This document shows positions 1 to 5,924 of a stretch of 6,115 nt of DNA, in pieces; position 1 is the stretch's first letter; the number at the start of each line of letters is the position of its first letter. The notes below the pieces were generated by a model. It ran no database searches and was not told where the DNA came from. It worked only from the letters and a program-made list of their open reading frames with translations. This stretch comes from Anaerolineae bacterium (lineage in GTDB: Bacteria; Chloroflexota; Anaerolineae; B4-G1; SLSP01). A program made the translations under genes and the position numbers. The DNA lies in NCBI GenBank assembly GCA_016934645.1, contig JAFGSL010000507.1:1-6115 (forward strand), written 5' to 3'.

Positions 1-45
1 GTTGTGTTCAACACGTCTCAAATTCTGCCAGTTAAGGTACTGTTT

Positions 46-93
46 ACCCTCCCAAGAGGGTCTTGACTTTTACCGCACTCTTTCACTGCGGTA
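46..93. repeat. Two adjacent short hairpins
   Basis: Two stem-loops lie close together. The first (46-61) is ACCCTC-CCAA-GAGGGT, a perfect 6-bp stem with a 4-base loop. The second (71-93) is TACCGCA-ctctttcac-TGCGGTA, a perfect 7-bp stem with a 9-base loop. A short T-rich stretch (ttgactttt, 62-70) follows the first stem, so on the + strand it might be a weak terminator for a gene left of the window. The T run is interrupted, so this is uncertain. They could also be structured ends of a dispersed repeat or insertion element. No gene in positions 1-137 could be identified. Confidence 0.35.
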
Positions 94-137
94 GAGCGGA
101 TTTGAAATCACGGTGTCGATGATCGCCGGGTAGCCGC

Positions 138-516
138 GCGCTGCTTCAGGTTCTCGCTGTGCGGCTGAGTGATACAATACGCCCTGCCATTTCACTCCAC
201 AAAGTGGGGCACTGGTTAGCCAACGACGAAGCGATACAGCCTTCCCAGCTTCAAGACCCTGGCGACGCCCGCGTAGACCTCTCGAATGTCAGGGATGTAT
301 CCCATAGAATTGGGCTGAAAGACGAGGTCGAAGGTCTGCTCCTCCAGGCACGAGAGGGCCCGCATATCGGCTTGCACCATCCTTGGGCACCTCTTCTTCC
401 CATAACTTCTGGTTAGCGGTTGCGGTTTCGTCTTGAGGGATCACAGGCCCCTTCCTTGAAAGTAGTTTCAACGTATAGCCATTATACCCTCCACTTTCGA
501 AATTTAGAATTGACAT
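138..516 (-). pseudogene. Degenerate class I SAM-dependent methyltransferase (internal deletion, frameshift, stops)
   Basis: Reading from an ATG at 516 on the - strand, the first ~47 codons encode a methyltransferase-like N-terminus (GYNGYTLKLLSRKGPVIPQD, then NQKLWEEEV). Near 380 the frame changes. The next frame reads QADMRALSCLEEQTFDLVFQ, then PDIREVYAGVARVLKLG, which is the late part of a class I methyltransferase: the acidic post-motif II loop, the FDLV strand and the vaRVLkpGG motif. That frame stops with TAA at 216-218. In-frame similarity continues as HFVE-stop-NGRAYCITQP to about 138, where the TGA appears to replace a Trp codon. The central SAM-binding glycine-rich motif I expected between the two halves is missing, implying an internal deletion of several dozen codons. 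An AGGAGG lies 11 bases before the start (528-533 on this strand). The remnant cannot encode a working enzyme. Family assignment rests on recalled motif patterns. Confidence 0.68.
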
Positions 517-538
517 CTACGAGAGAGCCTCCTACAAT
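510..538 (+). promoter_or_regulatory. Sigma-70-type promoter upstream of the membrane-protein gene
   Basis: TTGACA (510-515) is followed after exactly 17 bases by TACAAT (533-538). This is a perfect -35 box and a -10 box with one mismatch to TATAAT at the ideal spacing. It points toward the gene starting at 604, with transcription expected to begin near 545 and a leader of about 60 bases. It overlaps the start region of the decayed - strand methyltransferase, including the complement of its AGGAGG, so part of the match may be fortuitous. It is the only well-formed promoter I found in the window. Confidence 0.5.
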
Positions 539-603
539 AGGCTAAATCTGGTGCGCAACGCCGCTTACGAAAAGCTAAAAGGAATAAGAATACAAGAATA
601 CTT

Positions 604-1230
604 ATGCACAACGATCACATCAACATCCAATGGGAATATGAGGGCAAGCCGGACGTCCTGTTAGGCAACGGGGCGACACAAGCCGAGCAAATGCTGGCGT
701 GGAGCGCTGGTCTCATCGTCGCCTGTCTCTATGTCTACTATGCCGTGACAGGCATACTAAAATGGTTGTTCTGGCAAGTCCTCCTGGCAATGCTCATCGC
801 GTCCGATGTCGGCAGCGGTGTGGTCGCCAATAGTCTTAACTCGTGCAAGCGCTTCTACCACACGCCAGCAAAGGCGACGGAACCGGGTTACGTCCACTTC
901 GCCAAGAACCACCTCGCTTTCTCTGCGCTGCACGTCTACCCGATCCTCATTGGGTTGCTTTACGGCACTGAGCACTGGTTCTACGGGGTGTTTTGGTATG
1001 CGTTCTTGATGGTGGGCACGGTCATTATCCTCAAGACGCCGCTCTATCTACGGCGGCCTGTCGCGATCTTTGCCATCCTGCTGGCCCTGATCGTGAACGC
1101 GGACTTCATCCAGCCCGTGCCCGGATTCGTCTGGTTCGCGCCTGCCCTCTGCCTCAAAATCCTCTACGGGCATCTGGTGCGCGAAGAACCATATCGTCCA
1201 CAAGAAATTCAGACAGGATTCACAGGATGA
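604..1230 (+). CDS. Conserved-type multi-pass membrane protein, function unknown
   Basis: This 208-residue protein is probably an integral membrane protein of the cytoplasmic membrane. Hydrophobic segments lie at about residues 31-53, 55-77, 104-121, 125-143, 151-167 and 173-190, so five or six helices are likely. The N-terminal 30 residues are polar with no signal peptide. Polar residues cluster in and beside the membrane segments: D68, N76, N79, and H86, H98, H103 and H110 around FAKNHLAFSALH. They could form a metal- or ligand-binding site, but I do not recognise the family and assign no function. The start is the first ATG; no good Shine-Dalgarno precedes it, as AAAAGGAA (577-584) is about 19 bases away, so initiation may be weak. 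A strong promoter match lies about 65 bases upstream. The last five residues and the stop codon are encoded by a dispersed ACAGGAT repeat, so the native C-terminus may have been replaced. Confidence 0.72.
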   Translation: MHNDHINIQWEYEGKPDVLLGNGATQAEQMLAWSAGLIVACLYVYYAVTGILKWLFWQVLLAMLIASDVGSGVVANSLNSCKRFYHTPAKATEPGYVHFAKNHLAFSALHVYPILIGLLYGTEHWFYGVFWYAFLMVGTVIILKTPLYLRRPVAIFAILLALIVNADFIQPVPGFVWFAPALCLKILYGHLVREEPYRPQEIQTGFTG

Positions 1231-1284
1231 ACAGGATGGAAAAATCTCCCTAACGAAGTTAGACCCTATCCTGAAAATCCTGTC
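1212..1284. repeat. Dispersed ACAGGAT inverted repeat
   Basis: The left arm GACAGGATTCACAGGAT (1212-1228) pairs with ATCCTGAAAATCCTGTC (1268-1284), matching at 15 of 17 positions. A third direct ACAGGAT unit lies at 1231-1237. The arms are separated by 39 bases. Repeats of this kind (tandem ACAGGATT units facing their complement) are, as I recall, common in intergenic spaces of several environmental bacterial phyla. The stop of the upstream gene (1228-1230) starts on the last base of the left arm. The right arm ends 17 bases before the next start codon. No T run follows the stem on either strand, so it is not a classical intrinsic terminator, although the RNA could fold and separate the two genes' expression. 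Confidence 0.75.
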
Positions 1285-1301
1285 AAAAAAGGATACGACC
1301 T

Positions 1302-2426
1302 ATGACACCTCGTGAACGGTTGTTGGCTGTTTTGCACGGCGAGATGCCCGATTGTGTGCCAGTGTGCCCGGACATCTCGAATATGGTCCCGGCGCGGATG
1401 ACGGGCAAGCCGTTTTGGGACATCTACGTCTATCAGGATCCGCCGCTGTGGAAGGCGCACGTCGACGCACTCAAATACTTCGACATCGACGGTGGCTTCG
1501 AGTTGTACGATTTCGGCGATCTTTTTGGCGACTATGACCCGAAATGGGAACAGAAGATCGTCCATCGCAACGAGGGGGGCTTCGTGACGCAGGACTATTG
1601 CGAGGCAACCGGCGAGTGGAGCCGGTACGTCGTCGTCCACACCGCGGACAACCCGCCCGCGACCAACGTCCTGCCGCACAAAATCGGGCTGCCCGCCATT
1701 CCCACAACGTGGGAGGACATCGAAGGCGCGAAAGCATGGCCCACGGGCTTCGAACTGTGGAAGCTGATCAAGGCCGAGTTGGGCGACCAGGGCATCCTGG
1801 GCATGCCGAGTGGCGCATCGACGCTCCTGATCAACACACCGGAAGAAATCTACGAGTATTACGACAATCCCAACAAGTTCCACGAGCGGCGTGAAGCGAT
1901 GCTCGAACGGGTGGAGCGGCGCATGGCCGTCATCCGCGATCTCGACGTGAAACCCGACTTTCTGCTGTGCGGCGCATCGGGATCGCTGGTCTTCCAGTCA
2001 CCTAAGATTTTCCGCGAGCTGGCGCTGCCGGTGCTCAAACACGTCACCGCACTCGCCTTCGAGATGGGCATACCCACCCACGTCCATTCCTGCGGGCCGG
2101 AGAAACTGCTCGTGAAGATCGCCGCTGAGGAAACGCACCTCACCGTCATCGATCCGCTGGAAATCCCACCGATGGGCGATTGCGATCTGGCGGAACTCAA
2201 GCGGCGCTACGGCGACAAAATCGTGCTCAAGGGCAACCTACACACCACCGAGGTGATGCTGCGCGGCTCGGTCGAGGACGTTATCGCCGCCAGCAAGAAA
2301 GCCATCGACGACGCTGGCGCGGGCGGCGGCTTCATTCTTTCCACGGGTGATCAGTGCGGCAGAGACACCCCAGACGCCAATCTCTTCGCGATGGTCGAGA
2401 CCGCGCGGACGTATGGACGGTATTGA
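1302..2426 (+). CDS. URO-D-fold methyltransferase-like protein (uroporphyrinogen decarboxylase family, MtaA/CmuA-like)
   Basis: This 374-residue protein belongs to the uroporphyrinogen decarboxylase superfamily, a TIM-barrel fold. It opens with MTPRERLLAVLHGEMPDCVP, the usual start of family members outside haem synthesis. It lacks the RQAGRY substrate-binding motif of true HemE; the equivalent area reads SNMVPARMTG. Residues H262 and C264 (in THVHSCG) and C352 (in GDQCGRDTP, followed by NLFAMVE) match the His-x-Cys...Cys zinc site of corrinoid-dependent methyltransferases such as MtaA, MtbA and CmuA. The likely role is cytoplasmic methyl transfer involving a cobalamin or folate carrier, or demethylation of a methoxylated compound. 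No corrinoid protein is encoded in the window, so the substrate is unknown. An AAGGA (1289-1293) 8 bases before the ATG supports the start. It is GC-rich like the oxidoreductase and propeller genes and may belong with them. Family call is firm; reaction is inferred. Confidence 0.88.
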   Translation: MTPRERLLAVLHGEMPDCVPVCPDISNMVPARMTGKPFWDIYVYQDPPLWKAHVDALKYFDIDGGFELYDFGDLFGDYDPKWEQKIVHRNEGGFVTQDYCEATGEWSRYVVVHTADNPPATNVLPHKIGLPAIPTTWEDIEGAKAWPTGFELWKLIKAELGDQGILGMPSGASTLLINTPEEIYEYYDNPNKFHERREAMLERVERRMAVIRDLDVKPDFLLCGASGSLVFQSPKIFRELALPVLKHVTALAFEMGIPTHVHSCGPEKLLVKIAAEETHLTVIDPLEIPPMGDCDLAELKRRYGDKIVLKGNLHTTEVMLRGSVEDVIAASKKAIDDAGAGGGFILSTGDQCGRDTPDANLFAMVETARTYGRY

Positions 2427-2503
2427 GACAGCGCGCAAGGCAATTTCGTACGCGCAATGAGCAAAGTAGTGGATGCTCTACCGGAATAACAAGATAAACT
2501 CTG

Positions 2504-2508
2504 GGAGG
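2504..2508 (+). promoter_or_regulatory. Ribosome binding site that fixes the nuclease start
   Basis: GGAGG, 6 bases before the ATG at 2515, is a near-perfect Shine-Dalgarno. An earlier in-frame ATG at 2473 would add 14 residues (MLYRNNKINSGRII) but has no comparable site, and its extension would run across this one. The start at 2515 is therefore preferred. Confidence 0.8.
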
Positions 2509-2514
2509 ATTATC

Positions 2515-3537
2515 ATGCCACAAGATGTTAAGCTTTGGAAAATACAGAAGACCAATACTCTACAAGTGATTAGACGTTCCCCGGTTGACTTGGAGAAGCG
2601 TATTGAAGATTGGCTGGAACAGGATATTTCCATCATTTCTGACGACCTGTTAGTTATTGGGCGACAAGTCCCAACAGATTTTGGCGGTTTTATTGATCTT
2701 TTATGTTTGGATGCAGTTGGAGATATTGTCGTAGTTGAACTAAAGCGTGCAAAAACACCGCGAGAAGTAACCGCACAGATACTCGACTACGCATCTTGGG
2801 TCAAAGACCTTTCAAACGAAAGAGTAACAGAAATTGCAAATCTATATTTTTCCGGAAAATATAATTTAGAGCAGGCTTTCAAACAGAGATTTGGCGAGAA
2901 TTTGCCAGAGATTCTGAACGAGCATCACAAGATGATTGTAGTAGCTTCTGACATAGATGAAAACTCCGAAAGAATTATCAATTACTTATCGGAGACTTAT
3001 GGCGTCGCCATAAACGCAACGACCTTTCAACATTTCTGCGACCCGGACGGGACAGAGTATGTTACGCGAATATTCTTGATTGAACCAGATAAAGTCGAAT
3101 ACAAAGCGCAAACGATGAGCACATCGAAAAGAAGGCCTCCCCTGACATACGAGGAACTACAGGACATTGCGGAAAACAAAGGGGTAGGCAAAGTTTATCA
3201 AAGACTCCTCGATGGATTGACCAAGTGTTTTGACCATAGAATGACAACGCGAAGTTCGGTTGCGTTTATTGGCATGATGAACGGAAGTCATAATACAGTG
3301 TTTAGCATTATACCGGGTCAAAGCAACCCAGATCAAGGATTGCAGTTCACAGCTTACATTGAACGGATCGCAGAATACTGTGGAGTAGAGAGAAACAAAA
3401 TCGATAACATCCTGCCAAGAGGCTCTGAAGAAGTCGAAGCTTGGAAAGAAGGCCCCCTGATGCTTGTTGGATATTTTCGAGAGATTGAAGAAGTAAACAC
3501 GTTTGTGAATGGGGTAATTCGGTTAAAAAGTAGATGA
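2515..3537 (+). CDS. PD-(D/E)xK nuclease-like protein (DUF91/NucS-like N-terminal domain)
   Basis: The protein is 340 residues from the preferred start. Its N-terminal domain, about residues 24-112, has the layout of DUF91/NucS-type PD-(D/E)xK nucleases: E27 in LEKRIEDWL, D61 in GGFIDLLCLD, E75 and K77 in VVVELKRAK, and Q88 with Y92 in QILDYASWV. These are the expected metal-binding and catalytic residues, so the site looks intact and a cytoplasmic, metal-dependent DNA-cleaving activity is likely. Residues 113-200 are a linker-like alpha/beta region. Residues 208-340 form a second domain I do not recognise (TYEELQDIAENKGVGKVYQR to the C-terminus) that may bind nucleic acid or dimerise. GC content is clearly lower than in the flanking genes (roughly 30-55% per 60 bases in lines counted by hand, against about 47-72%), suggesting transfer. 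The role could be DNA repair, as for NucS/EndoMS, or restriction or defence. There is no methyltransferase or helicase partner nearby. Confidence 0.82.
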   Translation: MPQDVKLWKIQKTNTLQVIRRSPVDLEKRIEDWLEQDISIISDDLLVIGRQVPTDFGGFIDLLCLDAVGDIVVVELKRAKTPREVTAQILDYASWVKDLSNERVTEIANLYFSGKYNLEQAFKQRFGENLPEILNEHHKMIVVASDIDENSERIINYLSETYGVAINATTFQHFCDPDGTEYVTRIFLIEPDKVEYKAQTMSTSKRRPPLTYEELQDIAENKGVGKVYQRLLDGLTKCFDHRMTTRSSVAFIGMMNGSHNTVFSIIPGQSNPDQGLQFTAYIERIAEYCGVERNKIDNILPRGSEEVEAWKEGPLMLVGYFREIEEVNTFVNGVIRLKSR

Positions 3538-3586
3538 CAAAACCCAGACACTGAACAACATCCCAATAACCAAGGAGACCAAGTTT

Positions 3587-4657
3587 ATGGAAGACATTGT
3601 AAACATCGGCATCCTCGGCTTTGCGCATGGACACGTCAACGCCTACTGCAACCGCTGGCGCGAGCACCCGGAGATGGGGATTAACGTCGTCGCCGGGTGG
3701 GATCGCGACGCGGCGCGGCTGGAGAAGGCTGTCGCGGATTATGGCGTTCGTCCCTACACAGATGTCGGCGCGCTGCTGGCAGACGCCAACGTGCAAGCCG
3801 TGATTGTCTCTGCTGAGACGTCTCTGCACGCCGATTTGGTTGAGCAGGCCTCCGCCGCAAGCAAAGCCATCGTCCTGCAAAAGCCGATAGCGCTTACGCT
3901 CCCGGAAGCCGACCGCATCGTTCAAGCAGTGCAACGCGCTGCCGTGCCTTTCACGATGGCGTGGCAGATGCGCGTGGACCCGCAGAACGTCCAAATCAAG
4001 GCGCTGATGCAGTCCGGCGAACTGGGCCGGATTTTCATGGTGCGCCGCCGCCATGGGTTGGGCGTCCACCTGTGGCCCAACTTCGAGCAGATGTGGCACT
4101 TCAACCCGGCGCTCAACCGCGACATCTGGGCCGACGACGCCGCGCACGCCATCGACTTCATCCTCTGGCTGCTGGGCGAACCGGAGTCGGTCACGGCGGA
4201 AGTCGTCTCGCTGTACGATTCCGAACGCCTGCCGATGGACAACGGCATCGTGATCTTCCGCTACCCCAACGGGCCGCTGGCGGAGGTGACGTGCTCGTTT
4301 GTCACGCCGGCGATGGAGAACACGACCGAGGTCATCGGCGAGAAAGGCAGCATCGTGCAAAACTACGGCGACGTGCCAAGCTGCAACGTTCCGCGCCCTG
4401 CGGGGGCCTGCGGTCTCAAGTGGTACACGGTGGAACGTAAGGACTGGATGTGCAGCGATATCCCCAGCCCGGCGGGTCACGGCGAGCGCATCGCGGGATT
4501 GGCGGGGCCATTGGCCGAGTTTCTGCGCGGCGAACGTCCACCTATCGCCACCGTTGAAGAAGGTCGTACCGCCCTGCGGATGACGCTCGCGTGCTACGTC
4601 TCCGTCCGCGAAGGCCAGCGTGTTCGTCTGGACGATCCTGCCATAGACCAGGTGTAA
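3587..4657 (+). CDS. Gfo/Idh/MocA-family NAD(P)-dependent oxidoreductase
   Basis: This 356-residue protein is the normal length for the Gfo/Idh/MocA family, which oxidises or reduces sugars, inositols and related polyols in the cytoplasm. The N-terminal Rossmann fold (residues 1-122) begins with IGILGFAHGH, a variant of the GxGxxG/A nucleotide-binding loop. LQKP at 97-100 carries the conserved Lys99 of the usual EKP motif, with Gln in place of Glu. The C-terminal alpha/beta domain has D183 and H187 in ADDAAHAIDF, matching the D-x-x-x-H catalytic pattern, followed by the typical LLGEPESV. It ends with a standard GRTALRMTLACYVSVREGQR helix. The start is supported by AAGGAG (3572-3577), 9 bases upstream. 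It lies between the nuclease-like gene (49 bases) and the propeller protein (101 bases, containing an inverted repeat). Substrate cannot be read from sequence; a glycoside-derived sugar is plausible given the next gene. Confidence 0.92.
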   Translation: MEDIVNIGILGFAHGHVNAYCNRWREHPEMGINVVAGWDRDAARLEKAVADYGVRPYTDVGALLADANVQAVIVSAETSLHADLVEQASAASKAIVLQKPIALTLPEADRIVQAVQRAAVPFTMAWQMRVDPQNVQIKALMQSGELGRIFMVRRRHGLGVHLWPNFEQMWHFNPALNRDIWADDAAHAIDFILWLLGEPESVTAEVVSLYDSERLPMDNGIVIFRYPNGPLAEVTCSFVTPAMENTTEVIGEKGSIVQNYGDVPSCNVPRPAGACGLKWYTVERKDWMCSDIPSPAGHGERIAGLAGPLAEFLRGERPPIATVEEGRTALRMTLACYVSVREGQRVRLDDPAIDQV

Positions 4658-4661
4658 CTTC

Positions 4662-4743
4662 AGGTGCAACGCACTTAACCACTTACTCAAGCGTTTATTG
4701 ACGCGATAAACTTCCCGGTAAATCAACCAAGTGCGTTGCACCT
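4662..4743. repeat. Perfect 15-bp inverted repeat, possible MITE-like element
   Basis: AGGTGCAACGCACTT (4662-4676) and its exact reverse complement AAGTGCGTTGCACCT (4729-4743) enclose 52 bases. The enclosed part holds a smaller hairpin, GTTTAT-tgacgcg-ATAAAC (4693-4711). The element fills most of the spacer between the oxidoreductase stop (4655-4657) and the ribosome binding site of the next gene (4748-4753). No T run follows either arm, so it is not a standard terminator. The nested structure and perfect arms fit a small non-autonomous dispersed repeat. An RNA copy could instead fold and modulate read-through or protect the transcript end. Confidence 0.8.
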
Positions 4744-4758
4744 AATTGAGGAGACCTT

Positions 4759-5904
4759 ATGCACTTCACAGAACTACGCTACCAAGACCCGGCGACGAAG
4801 ACTTACCTGGGCAGCCCCAGTCTCGTACGGCTTGCCAACGGCGACATGCTGGCAACACACGATTACTTCGGCCCCGGCTGTCCCCGCAACCACGAGGACG
4901 AAGAACACCTCACCAGCGTCTATCGCTCGTGCGACGGCGGCGCGACGTGGAACAACATCACCCACATCGCCAATGCCTACTGGAGCACGCTGTTCGTGCT
5001 CGGCGACGTCGTCTATCTCCTAGGAACATCGCAGCAGTACGGTTCCATCGTCATCCGCCGCAGCATCGATAATGGCAACACGTGGACACATCCTGCAAGC
5101 GCCACATCCGGCGTGCTCTTCAAAGGCGGGGTACGGCACGCACCACCGAACTACCACTGCGCGCCGGTCCCAGTGTGGATCAGAGACGGTCGACTTTACC
5201 GGGCCTTCGAGGACAACACGCCGCTGGACTGGCCTACCGGCTTCCAGGCGTGCATCATCTCCGCCGACGTGGGTGCAGATTTGCTGAACGCCGCCAACTG
5301 GACAATGAGCGAAAAACTGCCTTTCAACCAAGCTTGGCTGCCCGCCGAGTGGGGGACATTGACGAAGGCAGGATGGCTTGAGGGCAACGTCGTCGAGGAC
5401 TGCGAAGGACAACTCTGGAACATCCTGCGTTTTAACGCGCAGGTTGTGGAAGGCGCGAGCCGGTCAGTGTGGAACAAAGCCGCAATGGTCAAGATCGAGA
5501 ACGACGGGCGGCGACTCTCGTTCGACCCCGCTACCGGTTTCATCGACCTGCCCGGCGGGCATACCAAGTTCACAATCCGCTACGATGCGCAAACCAGCCG
5601 TTACCTGACGTTGAGCAACGGCGTCGCGGACATTTCCCGTTCCACCAATCGCTCGGTGCTGTCGGTATGCACCTCGCGCGACCTGCGTACCTGGGAACAC
5701 TGCACCGTTCTACTGGCCGATGACCAGAGGCTTCCGTCCGAAGTCTCCGCGCAACAGACCGGTTTCCAGTACGTCGATTGGCACTTCGATGGCGACGACC
5801 TGATCTACCTGGTGCGGACAGCTTACGACAGCGCGCACAACTTCCACGATGCAAACCGCATCACCTTTCACCGGTTGGCGCTGTTCCGAAAAGCTGTGAA
5901 GTGA
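4759..5904 (+). CDS. Sialidase-like (BNR/Asp-box) beta-propeller protein, probable glycoside-acting
   Basis: This 381-residue protein has the sequence signature of the sialidase superfamily six-bladed propeller. Two good Asp boxes (S-x-D-x-G-x-T-W) are seen: SCDGGATW at 57-64 and SIDNGNTW at 102-109. A degenerate third, SRDLRTW, lies at 306-312. WLEGNVVED (206-214) and the C-terminal AHNFHDANRITFHR (359-372) resemble conserved parts of uncharacterised exo-sialidase-annotated proteins in environmental bacteria. There is no signal peptide or membrane segment, so it probably acts in the cytoplasm on imported oligosaccharides or glycosides. Asp boxes are structural, and I cannot confirm the arginine triad and Tyr/Glu pair of true sialidases, so sialic acid cleavage should not be assumed. 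GAGGAG (4748-4753) 5 bases before the ATG supports the start. Its AGGAGACC matches the one before the oxidoreductase, consistent with shared ancestry or co-expression of the pair. Confidence 0.83.
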   Translation: MHFTELRYQDPATKTYLGSPSLVRLANGDMLATHDYFGPGCPRNHEDEEHLTSVYRSCDGGATWNNITHIANAYWSTLFVLGDVVYLLGTSQQYGSIVIRRSIDNGNTWTHPASATSGVLFKGGVRHAPPNYHCAPVPVWIRDGRLYRAFEDNTPLDWPTGFQACIISADVGADLLNAANWTMSEKLPFNQAWLPAEWGTLTKAGWLEGNVVEDCEGQLWNILRFNAQVVEGASRSVWNKAAMVKIENDGRRLSFDPATGFIDLPGGHTKFTIRYDAQTSRYLTLSNGVADISRSTNRSVLSVCTSRDLRTWEHCTVLLADDQRLPSEVSAQQTGFQYVDWHFDGDDLIYLVRTAYDSAHNFHDANRITFHRLALFRKAVK

Positions 5905-5924
5905 GCGGGAGATAAAAATACAGT

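Noticed and set aside
159..416. An 85-residue open frame on the + strand near the left end
   Set aside because: It is the antisense of the degenerate methyltransferase, whose - strand frames carry the recognisable motifs.
1212..1284. Rho-independent terminator after the membrane-protein gene
   Set aside because: The stem is imperfect with a 39-base loop and is followed by a run of A, not T, on the + strand.
1266..1883. A 205-residue open frame on the - strand opposite the URO-D-like gene
   Set aside because: It mirrors the codon pattern of the real gene, has no recognisable motifs, and begins at an arbitrary point inside the coding sequence.
1302..2426. Annotation as uroporphyrinogen decarboxylase HemE
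   Set aside because: The RQAGRY substrate motif is absent and the His-x-Cys...Cys zinc site typical of methyltransferase relatives is present.
2431..2455. GCGCG/CGCGC hairpin after the URO-D-like gene as a terminator
   Set aside because: The stem is only 5 bp with a 15-base loop and has no T run; it is likely chance in a GC-rich spacer.
2473..2514. An upstream in-frame start that would lengthen the nuclease-like protein by 14 residues
   Set aside because: The extension spans a strong GGAGG placed ideally for the ATG at 2515, and the added residues do not resemble a protein N-terminus of the family.
3347..4741. A 464-residue open frame on the - strand opposite the oxidoreductase
   Set aside because: It is antisense to a clearly recognisable Gfo/Idh/MocA gene, is rich in Arg, His and Ala as expected of a GC-rich shadow frame, starts inside the inverted repeat and runs into the nuclease gene. 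No domain was recognised.
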